Shown here piece by piece: positions 9,889-19,273 of a DNA stretch of 64,000 nucleotides. Every line of letters starts with the position of its first letter. Within the stretch, counting starts at the first letter, position 1. Made by a program: the position numbers and the translations under genes. Source of the DNA: Caballeronia novacaledonica (GTDB taxonomy: Bacteria > Pseudomonadota > Gammaproteobacteria > Burkholderiales > Burkholderiaceae); contig NZ_OGTP01000013.1 in NCBI RefSeq assembly GCF_900258035.1, positions 1-64,000 of the forward strand. Direction: 5' to 3'. Under the pieces are notes generated by a model, which worked only from the letters and a program-made list of their open reading frames with translations, did no database searches and was not told the DNA's origin.

Positions 9889-10416
9889 ATCGCTACTGAT
9901 AAGTCGTCACATCGCATCAACGGTGAAATTACCGCACCGGAAGTGCGCTTGGTCGGAGTGGACAACGAGCCGCTCGGAATCGTGAAGCTGGCCGAAGCGT
10001 TCCGTCAATCGGAACAGCTCGACGTGGATCTCGTCGAAATCGCGCCGCAGGCGTCACCGCCTGTCTGCCGTTTGATGGACTACGGCAAGTTCAAGTATTC
10101 GGAAGCGAAGAAGCAACACGAAGCGAAGTTGAAGCAGAAGATCGTGCAGGTCAAGGAAGTCAAATTCCGCCCCGGCACGGACGACGGCGACTACAACGTC
10201 AAGCTGCGCAACCTTACGCGCTTCCTCGAAGACGGCGACAAGACGAAGATCACGTTGCGTTTCCGCGGCCGTGAAATGGCGCACCAGGAAATCGGCATGC
10301 GCATGCTCGAGCGTCTGAAGACGGATCTGGACGAGTTCGGCCAGGTCGAGCAGATGCCGAAGATGGAAGGGCGCCAGATGATCATGGTGCTTGCCCCGAA
10401 GAAAAAGGGCAAATAA
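9889..10416 (+). CDS. infC: Translation initiation factor IF-3 (ATC start)
   Basis: 175 aa when started at the rare codon ATC at 9889. AGAGGA lies 8 nt upstream, and the following residues [20 protein letters not shown] are the conserved IF-3 N-terminus; the first ATG or GTG in frame would cut it off. Family features: the N-domain ([15 protein letters not shown]), the lysine-rich linker, and the C-domain ([25 protein letters not shown]). IF-3 binds 30S and rejects non-AUG/GUG/UUG starts, so the ATC start allows self-repression, as known in E. coli (AUU). Confidence 0.95.
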   Translation: MATDKSSHRINGEITAPEVRLVGVDNEPLGIVKLAEAFRQSEQLDVDLVEIAPQASPPVCRLMDYGKFKYSEAKKQHEAKLKQKIVQVKEVKFRPGTDDGDYNVKLRNLTRFLEDGDKTKITLRFRGREMAHQEIGMRMLERLKTDLDEFGQVEQMPKMEGRQMIMVLAPKKKGK

Positions 10417-10489
10417 GCACGAGAGCGGTAGGACGATGGATCGCGCGCCGTCGCAAGGCGGCTGACGCGGCATTGTCGGAAGTTTCAGG

Positions 10490-10513
10490 GCGTCGCCGCT
10501 TCGGTGGCGGCGC
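10490..10513 (+). promoter_or_regulatory. Stable UUCG hairpin in the infC-rpmI leader
   Basis: Ten fully paired positions (GCGTCGCCGC with GTGGCGGCGC, two of them G-U) closed by a TTCG tetraloop, in the 235-nt untranslated stretch between infC and rpmI. No T run follows, so it is not a terminator. In enterobacteria the rpmI leader is the site of L20 feedback control; this hairpin may be part of a comparable leader structure, which is inference. Confidence 0.5.
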
Positions 10514-10651
10514 TCATGAAAGGCGGCGGTTCTTCACTGAGCCGTCTGCACACAAGTGGAGCGTGGGTTTCGAAGGGCGGGAAGGGGTTCGCAGGCAGTA
10601 TCGGCGAATCAGCCGCACACCCATGACCATCTAATAAACTGGAGTTGTTTC

Positions 10652-10849
10652 ATGCCGAAGATGAAGACCAAGAAGAGTGCTGCAAAGCGCTTCGTGGTGC
10701 GTCCGGGCGGTACCGTCAAGCGCGGTCAGGCCTTCAAGCGCCACATTCTTACCAAGAAAACCACCAAGAACAAACGCCATTTGCGTGGCTCCACGGCTGT
10801 TCATGATTCCGATCTGAACTCCGTCCGCGCAATGCTGCCGTTCGCCTAA
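10652..10849 (+). CDS. rpmI: 50S ribosomal protein L35
   Basis: 65 aa, the normal size. Sequence [14 protein letters not shown] followed by a very basic body is the L35 signature. ATG 10652 has a GGAG 9 nt before it. It lies between infC and rplT, as in most bacteria. Confidence 0.97.
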   Translation: MPKMKTKKSAAKRFVVRPGGTVKRGQAFKRHILTKKTTKNKRHLRGSTAVHDSDLNSVRAMLPFA

Positions 10850-10877
10850 CCTCAACTTAAACTCATAGGAGCGCAAC

Positions 10878-11237
10878 ATGCCTCGAGTAAAACGTGGGGT
10901 TACCGCACGGGCCCGTCACAAGAAGATCATCCGTCTGGCCAAGGGTTACCGCGGCCGTCGCAATAACGTCTATCGCATCGCCAAGCAGGCGGTCATGCGC
11001 GCAGGGCAGTACGCCTATCGCGATCGCCGCAACAAGAAGCGTGTGTTCCGCGCACTGTGGATCACGCGTATCAACGCGGCGGTGCGTCAGCACGACATGA
11101 CGTACAGCGTGTTCATCAACGGCCTGAAGAAGGCGTCGATCGAACTCGACCGTAAGGTTCTGGCTGACATGGCTGTGTTCGACAAGGCTGCTTTTGCTGC
11201 GATCGTGAAGCAGGTGAAAGCCGCCGTTGCAGCCTAA
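10878..11237 (+). CDS. rplT: 50S ribosomal protein L20
   Basis: 119 aa, normal length. Basic N-terminus [17 protein letters not shown] and the conserved [20 protein letters not shown] block identify L20, which binds 23S rRNA early in 50S assembly and in many bacteria represses its own operon. TAGGAG lies upstream of the start. A terminator follows 77 bp after the stop. Confidence 0.97.
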   Translation: MPRVKRGVTARARHKKIIRLAKGYRGRRNNVYRIAKQAVMRAGQYAYRDRRNKKRVFRALWITRINAAVRQHDMTYSVFINGLKKASIELDRKVLADMAVFDKAAFAAIVKQVKAAVAA

Positions 11238-11313
11238 TTGCAAAATTAGTACTGCGTGGTTCGCCTCTTCGTCGCCGCATCGTAGAAATACGTTGACGGC
11301 GGCGGGAAGGCAG

Positions 11314-11344
11314 AAAACGGGGCTCTCACCGAGCCCCGTTTTTG
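11314..11344 (+). terminator. Rho-independent terminator after rplT
   Basis: Inverted repeat ACGGGGCTC / GAGCCCCGT with a 5-nt loop, flanked by AAAA and TTTTT. It closes the thrS-infC-rpmI-rplT unit ahead of pheS. Confidence 0.9.
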
Positions 11345-11450
11345 TTGGTCGGACGGTTTTGCTTATCCACGCGATTGTCATGCGAATCAGGAAGCGTGGA
11401 TGAGCAAAACCGAACCTCAGATTGAATTTCGACGTTAAAAGATGGGATCA

Positions 11451-12464
11451 ATGGATCTGGACCAGATTGTCGCCGACGCGAAAAGCGCCTTTGAACACGC
11501 CACCGATACCACCACGCTCGAAAACGAGAAGGCCCGGTTTCTCGGCAAGTCCGGCGCGCTGACCGAATTGCTGAAGGGATTGGGCAAGCTCGATCCGGAA
11601 GCGAAGAAGACCGAAGGCGCGCGCATCAATCAGGCGAAGCAGCAGGTCGAAGCCGCGCTCAACGCGCGCCGTCAGGCGCTTGCGGATGCGTTGCTGAACC
11701 AGCGCCTCGCGGCGGAAGCCATCGACGTCACGCTGCCGGGACGCGGCGCGGGCGCGGGCACGCTGCACCCGGTGATGCGCACGTGGGAGCGCGTGGAGCA
11801 GGTGTTTCGCACCATCGGCTTCGACGTCGCCGACGGTCCCGAGATCGAAACCGACTGGTACAACTTCACCGCGCTGAACAGTCCTGAAAATCATCCGGCG
11901 CGCTCGATGCAGGACACGTTCTACGTCGACGGCAACGACGCCGACGGCCGGCCGCTCTTGCTTCGCACGCACACGAGCCCGATGCAGGTCCGCTACGCGC
12001 GCATGAACAAGCCGCCGATCAAGGTGATCGTGCCGGGCCGCACGTATCGCGTCGACAGCGACGCCACGCACTCGCCGATGTTCAACCAGGTCGAAGGCCT
12101 GTGGATCGAAGAGAACATCAGCTTTGCCGATCTGAAAGGCGTCTACACCGATTTTCTGAAGAAGTTCTTCGAGCGCGACGACATTCTCGTGCGCTTCCGT
12201 CCGTCGTATTTTCCGTTCACGGAACCGTCCGCCGAAATCGACATGATGTTCGAGCATGGCAAGAACGCGGGCAAATGGCTGGAAATCTCCGGCTCGGGTC
12301 AGGTGCATCCGACCGTCATCCGCAACATGGGCCTCGATCCTGAGCGCTACATCGGCTTCGCGTTCGGCAGCGGGCTCGAGCGCCTGACCATGCTGCGCTA
12401 CGGCGTGCAGGATCTGCGTCTGTTCTTCGAGAACGATCTGCGTTTCCTGCGCCAGTTCGCGTAA
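11451..12464 (+). CDS. pheS: Phenylalanine-tRNA ligase alpha subunit
   Basis: 337 aa. I place the start at ATG 11451 (MDLDQIV, the usual Burkholderia N-terminus with GGGA upstream); an ATG 9 bp earlier at 11442 is also in frame. The N-terminal coiled coil binds tRNA; the class II catalytic core shows [35 protein letters not shown] and the motif 3 arginine in [13 protein letters not shown]. It forms the alpha2-beta2 enzyme with PheT, whose gene starts 79 bp downstream. Confidence 0.96.
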   Translation: MDLDQIVADAKSAFEHATDTTTLENEKARFLGKSGALTELLKGLGKLDPEAKKTEGARINQAKQQVEAALNARRQALADALLNQRLAAEAIDVTLPGRGAGAGTLHPVMRTWERVEQVFRTIGFDVADGPEIETDWYNFTALNSPENHPARSMQDTFYVDGNDADGRPLLLRTHTSPMQVRYARMNKPPIKVIVPGRTYRVDSDATHSPMFNQVEGLWIEENISFADLKGVYTDFLKKFFERDDILVRFRPSYFPFTEPSAEIDMMFEHGKNAGKWLEISGSGQVHPTVIRNMGLDPERYIGFAFGSGLERLTMLRYGVQDLRLFFENDLRFLRQFA

Positions 12465-12543
12465 AGCGTCGGCGTTGCCCGCGACGTTCGGCGCTCGATC
12501 GAGAAGCCGGACGAGACTCCAAACATTTCGAACGTAGACACAC

Positions 12544-14976
12544 ATGCAATTCCCAGAATCCTGGCTCCGCAGTTTCGTCGATCCCAAGCTTTCCACCGAC
12601 GAACTCGCGCACGCGCTGACGATGGCCGGCCTCGAAGTCGAAGACCTGCGCCCGGTCGCTCCGCCGACCACGAAGATCGTCGTCGGGCAGGTGCTCGAAG
12701 TCGCCAAGCATCCGAACGCGGACAAGCTCAATGTCTGTCAGGTCGACGCCGGCACGGGCGAGCAGTTGAACATCGTGTGCGGCGCGCCGAACGTGTCGCC
12801 GGGCATCAAGGTGCCCGTGGCGCTCATCGGCGCCGTGTTGCCGCCGGCCGAGGCGGGCGGCGAGCCGTTCGCAATCAAGCCGACGAAGCTGCGCGGCGTC
12901 GATAGCCAGGGCATGCTGTGCTCGGCGCGCGAACTGAAGCTGTCGGAAGATCACAGCGGCTTGCTGATCCTGTCCGCCGATGCGAAGGTCGGCCAGGATA
13001 TCCGCGAGGCGCTCAATCTCGACGACACCGTCTTCGAAATCAAGCTCACGCCGAACAAGGCGGATTGCCTGTCGGTATTCGGCGTCGCGCGCGAAACCGC
13101 CGCGATCACCGGCGCGCCGTTCAAGCAACTGGACATGCCCCCGGTCGAAACGAAGCTCGATGAAAAGCTGCCCGTGAAGATCATGGCCCCCGACCTGTGC
13201 GGCCGCTTCTCCGGCCGCGTGATCCGCGGCGTGAACGCGCGCGCGAAGACGCCGCAATGGATGGTCGAGCGTCTCGCGCGCGCGGGCCAGCGCAGCATCT
13301 CCGCGCTCGTCGACATCTCCAACTACGTGATGCTCGAACTCGGCCGTCCGACGCACGTGTTCGATCTCGACAAGATCCACGGCGCGATCGAAGTGCGCTG
13401 GGGCAAAAAGGGCGAGTCGCTGAAGCTCTTGAACGGCAACACCGTCGAGCTCGACGAAACCGTCGGCGTGATCGCGGACGATCGCCACGTCGAAAGCCTT
13501 GCCGGCATCATGGGCGGCGACAGCACCGCCGTGTCGCTCGACACGAGCAACATCTATCTCGAAGCCGCGTTCTGGTGGCCGGACGCGATCCGCGGCCGCG
13601 CGCGCAAGTACAACTTCTCGACCGATGCGGCGCATCGCTTCGAGCGCGGCGTCGATTACGCGACGACCGTCGAGCACATCGAACGCATCTCGCGCCTGAT
13701 CCTCGACATTTGCGGCGGCGCAGCCGGTCCTGTCGACGATCAGATCGTCAACGTGCCGGAGCGTAATCCGGTGTCGATGCGCGTGTCGCGCGCGCATCGC
13801 ATCATCGGCGTGGACATCGGCGCGGAAGAGATCGCGCAGATTTTCACGCGCCTGAACCTCGCGTTCGAGCGCGACGGCGATACCTTCAAGGTCACGCCGC
13901 CGCCGTATCGCTTCGATATCGAGATCGAGGAAGACCTGATCGAAGAAGTGGCGCGCATTTACGGCTTCGAAAAGATTCCGGCGCGTCCGCCGGTCGCGCG
14001 CAGCGAGATGCGCATCACGAACGAAACGAAGCGCTCCATCCACACGCTGCGTCATGAAGTCGCCGCGCGCGATTACTCGGAGACGGTGAACTTCAGTTTC
14101 GTCGATGCCGAGTGGGAGAAGGACTTCGCCGGCAACGACAACCCGATCAAACTGCTCAACCCGATCGCGAGCCAGCTTTCGGTCATGCGCACGTCGACGT
14201 TCGGCAGCCTGATCGAAGTGCTGCGCTACAACCTGAATCGTCGCGCGGACCGCATTCGTGTGTTCGAGGCAGGCGGCGTGTTTCATCGCGATGCATCGGT
14301 GAAGGCGGGCGAACTGGCGGTCGAAGGCTTCGCGCAGCCGAAGATGATCGGCGGCCTCGCATACGGTCCGGTGATCGAGGAGCAATGGGGCGCGGCCTCG
14401 CGCAACGTCGACTTCTTCGACGTGAAGGGCGACGTCGAAGCGCTATTCGCGCCGGTCGTGCCGCGCTTCGTGAAGGCAGAGCATCCGGCGCTGCATCCGG
14501 GGCGCAGCGCGCGCATCGAATTGGCGGGGCGCGCGGTCGGCTGGATCGGTGAACTGCATCCGCGCTGGCTGCAGAAATACGACCTGCCGAACGCGCCGAT
14601 CCTCTTTGAAATCGACGCAGACGCGCTGATGGATCGCGCGCTGCCGGCGCCGTCCGAGGTGTCGAAATTCCCGCCCGTGCGGCGCGATATCGCGATTGTC
14701 GTGGATCAACACGTGCCCGTTCAGGCGCTCCTCGACGAGCTCGAAGATGCCCGCTCGGAGGCCGCTTGCAAGCACGTCACGAGGGTTGCGCTTTTCGATG
14801 AATTTCGTCCAAAATCAAATACTTCCGGCGGCTTGGGAGCGCATGAGAAAAGTCTTGCCTTCCGTGTAACGTTGCAAGATACTGGCGGCACGCTTCAGGA
14901 CGAAACGGTCGATACGGCCATCAAAACGCTGGTGGATCGCCTGGCTCGAGTACACGGCGCGCGGTTACGCGGATAG
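12544..14976 (+). CDS. pheT: Phenylalanine-tRNA ligase beta subunit
   Basis: 810 aa, full length. Domains in order: N-terminal B1 and the EMAP-type tRNA-binding domain (about 40-150, [13 protein letters not shown]), the B3/B4 editing region (about 210-390), B5 (about 400-475), the catalytic-like core (about 490-690), and the C-terminal ferredoxin-fold anticodon-binding domain (about 717-810). It supports tRNA-Phe recognition and edits Tyr-tRNA-Phe. It is followed by ihfA, as in many proteobacteria. Confidence 0.97.
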   Translation: MQFPESWLRSFVDPKLSTDELAHALTMAGLEVEDLRPVAPPTTKIVVGQVLEVAKHPNADKLNVCQVDAGTGEQLNIVCGAPNVSPGIKVPVALIGAVLPPAEAGGEPFAIKPTKLRGVDSQGMLCSARELKLSEDHSGLLILSADAKVGQDIREALNLDDTVFEIKLTPNKADCLSVFGVARETAAITGAPFKQLDMPPVETKLDEKLPVKIMAPDLCGRFSGRVIRGVNARAKTPQWMVERLARAGQRSISALVDISNYVMLELGRPTHVFDLDKIHGAIEVRWGKKGESLKLLNGNTVELDETVGVIADDRHVESLAGIMGGDSTAVSLDTSNIYLEAAFWWPDAIRGRARKYNFSTDAAHRFERGVDYATTVEHIERISRLILDICGGAAGPVDDQIVNVPERNPVSMRVSRAHRIIGVDIGAEEIAQIFTRLNLAFERDGDTFKVTPPPYRFDIEIEEDLIEEVARIYGFEKIPARPPVARSEMRITNETKRSIHTLRHEVAARDYSETVNFSFVDAEWEKDFAGNDNPIKLLNPIASQLSVMRTSTFGSLIEVLRYNLNRRADRIRVFEAGGVFHRDASVKAGELAVEGFAQPKMIGGLAYGPVIEEQWGAASRNVDFFDVKGDVEALFAPVVPRFVKAEHPALHPGRSARIELAGRAVGWIGELHPRWLQKYDLPNAPILFEIDADALMDRALPAPSEVSKFPPVRRDIAIVVDQHVPVQALLDELEDARSEAACKHVTRVALFDEFRPKSNTSGGLGAHEKSLAFRVTLQDTGGTLQDETVDTAIKTLVDRLARVHGARLRG

Positions 14977-15041
14977 CCTCTAGTTGGCCCTTTCCGTCTC
15001 AATCGCCAAGTCTTCAATGTGGCAAGCGCCGTTTTACCGAT

Positions 15042-15446
15042 ATGAACCAAATGAACTCGAGTGATTTCGAAGCCCTTCTTTCGGCGCAGCGTAGCGCCAT
15101 GACCCGAGATACCCCGACCTCGAGCGCACCCGGCGACACGCCGACGCTCACCAAAGCCGAACTGGCGGAGATGCTGTTCGACCACGTCGGTCTGAACAAG
15201 CGCGAAGCCAAGGACATGGTCGAAGCGTTCTTCGAAGTCATTCGCGATGCGCTGGAGAGCGGCGAGAGCGTCAAGCTCTCCGGCTTCGGCAACTTCCAGC
15301 TGCGCGACAAGCCTCAACGTCCGGGCCGCAATCCGAAGACGGGCGAGGCCATTCCTATCGCCGCGCGGCGGGTCGTCACGTTTCATGCAAGTCAGAAGCT
15401 GAAGGCGCTGGTCGAAACGGGAGCGGAGACCGATCTCACTCGCTGA
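15042..15446 (+). CDS. ihfA: Integration host factor subunit alpha
   Basis: 134 aa. The HU/IHF body runs from about residue 37 ([23 protein letters not shown]) to the end, with the beta-arm block [20 protein letters not shown] containing the intercalating proline. Compared with the 99-aa E. coli protein it has an extra 30-residue Ser/Thr-rich N-terminus, common in Burkholderia. IHF bends DNA and is needed for integration of many phages with tyrosine integrases, which is relevant to the adjacent prophage. Confidence 0.95.
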   Translation: MNQMNSSDFEALLSAQRSAMTRDTPTSSAPGDTPTLTKAELAEMLFDHVGLNKREAKDMVEAFFEVIRDALESGESVKLSGFGNFQLRDKPQRPGRNPKTGEAIPIAARRVVTFHASQKLKALVETGAETDLTR

Positions 15447-15531
15447 TCTCCCGGCGGCGCGAAAGACCCGCGCCGCGTTGCATGACCACCGCGCTTCAAT
15501 CGACATCACTCATAACGATGGTTGATCGACG

Positions 15532-15912
15532 ATGGAAAAAGTCGTCTTGCCTCCGATCCCCGCCAAGCGTTACTTCACGATTGGCGAAGTCAGCGAGTTG
15601 TGCGGCGTCAAGCCTCACGTGCTGCGCTATTGGGAGCAGGAGTTCACGCAACTGAGACCCGTCAAGCGGCGGGGCAATCGTCGTTACTATCAGCATCACG
15701 AAGTCTTGCTGATCCGGCGCATTCGCGAGTTGCTGTACGAGCAGGGCTTCACGATCAACGGAGCGCGCAACCGGCTCGATTCGCAAGGTCGCGCGAGCGG
15801 CGACGAAGCCGAGATGGACGAAGCGCAAGGGTCGGCGCAAGCGCAACCGGGCGTCGATGTCGATCAGCTTCGCAAGGATATTCTTCAGGTGATCGATCTG
15901 CTCGGCGGATGA
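15532..15912 (+). CDS. MerR family transcriptional regulator
   Basis: 126 aa. A MerR winged-helix domain occupies residues about 13-80: KRYFTIGEVSELCGVKPHVL, RYWEQEF, RRGNRRYYQHHEV. The C-terminal part is short and acidic with no metal-binding cysteines, so it is not a classical metal sensor. This gene normally follows ihfA in beta-proteobacteria. Its targets are unknown. Confidence 0.92.
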   Translation: MEKVVLPPIPAKRYFTIGEVSELCGVKPHVLRYWEQEFTQLRPVKRRGNRRYYQHHEVLLIRRIRELLYEQGFTINGARNRLDSQGRASGDEAEMDEAQGSAQAQPGVDVDQLRKDILQVIDLLGG

Positions 15913-15935
15913 ACGCCGCCCCGATCCATTCATAC

Positions 15936-15962
15936 ATGCCGCGATTCGTCGCGGCATTTTTT
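15936..15962 (+). terminator. Rho-independent terminator after the MerR gene
   Basis: Stem ATGCCGCG / CGCGGCAT with a 6-nt loop followed by TTTTT. It ends the pheST-ihfA-merR stretch. Confidence 0.85.
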
Positions 15963-16073
15963 CGTCCGTACGACGCGCCGCCAGCGACGGCAGTAGCATG
16001 ATTGCTTGCTCTTTCCCCGCCGCCGCGCGGGGCGTGCCCGCTGCGGCTCAATCACGTCGATTCAGGAGGGCTT

Positions 16074-16673
16074 ATGCGCGTATTGCTCGTTGGTGGAACT
16101 GGCATGTTGGGCACGGAAATCAAGCGGATTCTCGAGCCCGCGCACGAAGTGATCACGGCGAGCCGCAAGGACTCGGACGTGGCCGTCGACTTGTCGGACA
16201 AGGCGAGCATCGTCGCGATGTACGAGAAGGTCGGCAAGGTTGGCGCTGTCGTGTGTGTGGGCGGCGCGGCGAAGTTCGCGCCGCTCGATGCGCTCGCCGA
16301 TGACGACTACGCCTTCAGCCTCGCGAACAAGCTGATGGGACAGGTGAATCTCGTGCGCTGCGCGATCGGGCATGTCGATGAAGGCGGGTCCGTCACGCTG
16401 ACGAGCGGCACGCTCGCTCAGGAACCGATGGTCGGCGGCGCGGCGGTGAGCCTCGTGAACGCGGGCGTCGAAGGATTCGCGCGCGTGGCCGCGCTCGAAC
16501 TGCAGGGCAAGCTGCGCGTGAACGTCGTGAGTCCAGGATGGGTGTCGGAAACGTTGACGTCGATGGGGAAGGATGGATCGCAAGGGATCGCGGCGGCGGA
16601 TGTCGCGAAGGTGTACAAGCGCGCCGTCGATGAAACGATGACCGGACAGACGCTCGGTGCAGCTAAGACTTGA
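16074..16673 (+). CDS. Short-chain dehydrogenase-like protein lacking the catalytic Tyr
   Basis: 199 aa, shorter than a classical SDR. ATG 16074 follows AGGAGGGCTT, a strong ribosome site. The cofactor motif is GGTGMLGTEI near the N-terminus, and the serine of TLTSGTLA and the PGWVSET motif are present, but the position of YxxxK reads SLVNAG, so the catalytic Tyr and Lys are absent. This matches the atypical Lin1944-like SDR group. It may bind NAD(P) without classical redox chemistry. Confidence 0.85.
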   Translation: MRVLLVGGTGMLGTEIKRILEPAHEVITASRKDSDVAVDLSDKASIVAMYEKVGKVGAVVCVGGAAKFAPLDALADDDYAFSLANKLMGQVNLVRCAIGHVDEGGSVTLTSGTLAQEPMVGGAAVSLVNAGVEGFARVAALELQGKLRVNVVSPGWVSETLTSMGKDGSQGIAAADVAKVYKRAVDETMTGQTLGAAKT

Positions 16674-16998
16674 TGCCCGCGCGAAAGCGCCGCTTCGGGG
16701 CGGCCGGCGTCTTCGCGTTGATCGACCAATAGACGATGCTCGGACCGACGCCCCACGGCGGATAGATGCGCCAGTCGTCTGTGCCGTGGTGGAAAAAGTA
16801 GAGCGCGAAACATCGGCCCGGCGTGGTGGCGCTCACGCACACATAGCGGCTGCCGCCGGGATAGATGCGGCCGAAGCGCGTGACGCGCGCGCGGCTCGCC
16901 GGATCGAACCATCTGGCGACTTCCGCGTGCAGGGCGGAGCATGGTCGGCCGGATCGGATGCGCCGCTGTCTGGCGGACGCGAGGACAGACAAAGGCAT
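16663..16998 (-). CDS. Hypothetical protein
   Basis: 111 aa from ATG 16998, with AAGGAA upstream; an in-frame start at 17055 is possible. The C-terminal part carries aromatic motifs such as YFFHHGTDDWRIYPP, followed by a basic tail. I do not recognise the family. It converges on the SDR-like gene and overlaps its 3' end by 11 bp. Confidence 0.6.
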   Translation of the reverse strand: MPLSVLASARQRRIRSGRPCSALHAEVARWFDPASRARVTRFGRIYPGGSRYVCVSATTPGRCFALYFFHHGTDDWRIYPPWGVGPSIVYWSINAKTPAAPKRRFRAGIKS

Positions 16999-17185
16999 GG
17001 GGCGCCGTTCCTTATGTGTCACCTTAACATTAGGACTTAAATCACTGACACACAAGTGTTTTTTCGGCTTTTACGTCTGAATAAAGGTGCGTTTGAATCA
17101 GATGGTCATGCTCGTCATCGCGGTTGCGTTCGTCAGGCTTTCATCTTGGGCCCGGACCCTTGAGCGTGATCCGGGAATAACGGAC

Positions 17186-17210
17186 AAAGGCCACCTCGCG
17201 GTGGCCTTTG
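17186..17210. terminator. Bidirectional terminator-like inverted repeat
   Basis: A perfect 10-bp stem AAAGGCCACC / GGTGGCCTTT with a TCGC loop. It lies 18 bp past the stop of the methyltransferase gene and can serve as its terminator. Confidence 0.7.
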
Positions 17211-17227
17211 CTTTCACTTCGCTCGCC

Positions 17228-18493
17228 TCAGACGGCCGTCGCCGACCTGTGTAGACTTGCGTTTTTCCGCGCGCTCACCGTGATGTGCGAGTCCGAGCGA
17301 ATTGCGCCGCGACCGAGCACTGCGTAGACCTTGTCCCGGCGCGCCTCGAACTGCAGGTTGCGAATGCCGGAAACCATGCGTGTTTCCGCGCACATGCGCC
17401 TATCCACCTCGTGATTCGCGGGCCGCTCAACGACGCGACAGACAAGATCCCTGTCGAGCGAACTCCCGGCCAGCGCAACATTGATCTGCACGGGTCCATC
17501 ACCGAAATGCATCCAGCTCGTATGGAACGCAGGAACATCGTCGTGTTCATCCGGAGCGATCATCTCATCGTGACCGACGATGGTCGCGGGAACCTTCGCA
17601 TTTGCGTTCAGGGTTCGCCATTCCGACCACAACTCGTCATTGAGGGCGTCCCACTGTCGCGCCAGCCATTCAGCCGTATTGTCGTATCCCATCACCTCGA
17701 CAGCGTTCTGCTTGGAGCGCTTCGTCAGCACCAGCATCGTCGACGTGAAGACACGGCCATGGCGCAGCGGCGTCACGACCGGCTGAGACACTACGGGCAA
17801 CCCGAACGTTGCGGGATCGATGGACGGCCGGTTCAAGGCGGTTTTCGCAGGCCGGACGTCGAATACCGGGTCCGCGCTCAGTCCCGATTCTTCTACGATA
17901 GACAGCAGATCGGGTAGCGAGAAGAAGAAGTTATGCGGGCTGGCGATCGTATCTCCGTAGTGCAACTCGGTAGTCAGCACGTAGACGCCGCCATCCTTCA
18001 GAATGTTCTTCACCGCTGCAAGGTGGTCGACGAACGTCTGCTTCTCCTTGCCGATGTGCTCGAATGCGCACGACGAATAGCAAAAATCGACGGAGTTGGG
18101 TTCCGCCGAAATCGCGTTCATGTCCATGAAGGCTGCATCGAGGCGCGATGTGTCAACCTCGAACGGGGCCGCGGATAGAAGCCAGTCCTTCGGCGAATTG
18201 GTTCGGGCGCCGACCCACGTCGAATCTGCGGTGTATAGATCGGTCGCGAGCAGATGCTCCACGCGATTCGCCAGGGCGAAGACCAATCGCTCTCGGCCGG
18301 CACCGAATGCAATGCCGCGGCTGCGGCCGTGAATCTTCCCTTTCGCTTCGAGGGCCAGATAGATCATCGCGAACTCCCACTGCTTACGCTTGTAGTCGGG
18401 CGTTGAGCGGAGTTCGTTGCGAATGATGTGGTCGATGCGTGGGTCGCTCCAGTCGTTGATGTCGCAAACTTTTTGGAGGAATTCGATATGCAT
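17228..18493 (-). CDS. Class I SAM-dependent methyltransferase
   Basis: 421 aa. Motif I-like GIAFGAGRERLVFALA at about residue 61, acidic LATDLYTADS, motif II-like SVDFCYSSCAFEHIG, and an ILKDGGVYVLTTE block place it in the Methyltransf_11/25 type. The second half (about 260-421) has no recognised catalytic motif and may be a substrate-binding domain. Related proteins are often found with surface polysaccharide genes; that role here is inference. Base composition is lower in GC than the housekeeping genes, and it sits next to the tRNA attachment site, so acquisition by transfer is likely. Confidence 0.8.
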   Translation of the reverse strand: MHIEFLQKVCDINDWSDPRIDHIIRNELRSTPDYKRKQWEFAMIYLALEAKGKIHGRSRGIAFGAGRERLVFALANRVEHLLATDLYTADSTWVGARTNSPKDWLLSAAPFEVDTSRLDAAFMDMNAISAEPNSVDFCYSSCAFEHIGKEKQTFVDHLAAVKNILKDGGVYVLTTELHYGDTIASPHNFFFSLPDLLSIVEESGLSADPVFDVRPAKTALNRPSIDPATFGLPVVSQPVVTPLRHGRVFTSTMLVLTKRSKQNAVEVMGYDNTAEWLARQWDALNDELWSEWRTLNANAKVPATIVGHDEMIAPDEHDDVPAFHTSWMHFGDGPVQINVALAGSSLDRDLVCRVVERPANHEVDRRMCAETRMVSGIRNLQFEARRDKVYAVLGRGAIRSDSHITVSARKNASLHRSATAV

Positions 18494-19088
18494 TGTTGCT
18501 CCGGGTTACTTGTCGTCCAGTAAGGTCCTCAGAGGCTCGCGTGCGAGGGCGTCCAGATTCCGGCGCGGCGGCCGAATGCCACACCGGCGCGATAAGCAAA
18601 TAGACAAACGCGACGGCTGCGAAAGATCCTCTATGCAGGAAGTCGCGCAATTTAGAACCCGATACCAAGTCGACCTCAAAGAGAGGAGGTGGCCCGCGCG
18701 CTCGAACGCGTCGGGCGCCTATGACTCCCGACATGGAACAATGGACGTTCAGTACCGTTAAGCGGCGCGGAGTGCCGCGGCTATTTCACACCAGCGCAAT
18801 CTGAAGCAGTGATTTCGATTCGCCATCATCTGCTCCGATCGCGCGCGTCCAAAACGCACATTCATTCTGCGACATTGCCGTCATCTGACCGTTGCCGACA
18901 CGCACACCTAGCGCGTGAAACCCGCCGCTCACATCGCCGCCCAGTGCCCGCACTCGCCTCAATCTGAAAGAGGCCCATTTCAACACTACGAATGCTGTGC
19001 GGATTCACACTATCACGACGCGCGTGCTCGGCGGTTCGACTGCTAAAAATATTAGAAACCTTCTAACATCGGACAAAAAACAAGCACA
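18494..19088. other. Gene-poor stretch before attL
   Basis: About 600 bp upstream of the methyltransferase start with no open frame I would defend. The possible 66-residue minus-strand frame at 18786..18986 lacks a ribosome site. AT content rises towards 19040. It probably holds the methyltransferase promoter and old insertion scars at this tRNA locus. Confidence 0.4.
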
Positions 19089-19091
19089 AAA

Positions 19092-19123
19092 AAACCCGCG
19101 AGAGCCAAGGCTCTCGCGGGTTT
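19092..19123 (-). terminator. Original tRNA-Pro terminator, left of attL
   Basis: A perfect 15-bp stem with an AA loop (AAACCCGCGAGAGCC pairing), followed leftwards by a T run on the minus strand. It lies 3 bp from the tRNA-3'-end copy in attL, and a near copy lies beside the intact tRNA at 59535. Confidence 0.85.
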
Positions 19124-19126
19124 GTG

Positions 19127-19175
<49 letters not shown>

Positions 19176-19273
19176 GGGAATTCACTCGCCGCAAAGGCTC
19201 TGTAGTAAAGGGCGCGATGATACCACGCCTAACAAATGCTCAAAGATTAATCGGCTTGAAACCCTTATCCAGC

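Noticed and set aside
12316..14385. 689-codon minus-strand frame opposite pheT
   Set aside because: Shadow of pheT with low-complexity Arg/His/Asp-rich translation.
18786..18986. 66-codon minus-strand frame before attL
   Set aside because: Plausible composition but no ribosome site or known motif; kept only as a remark in the gene-poor stretch.
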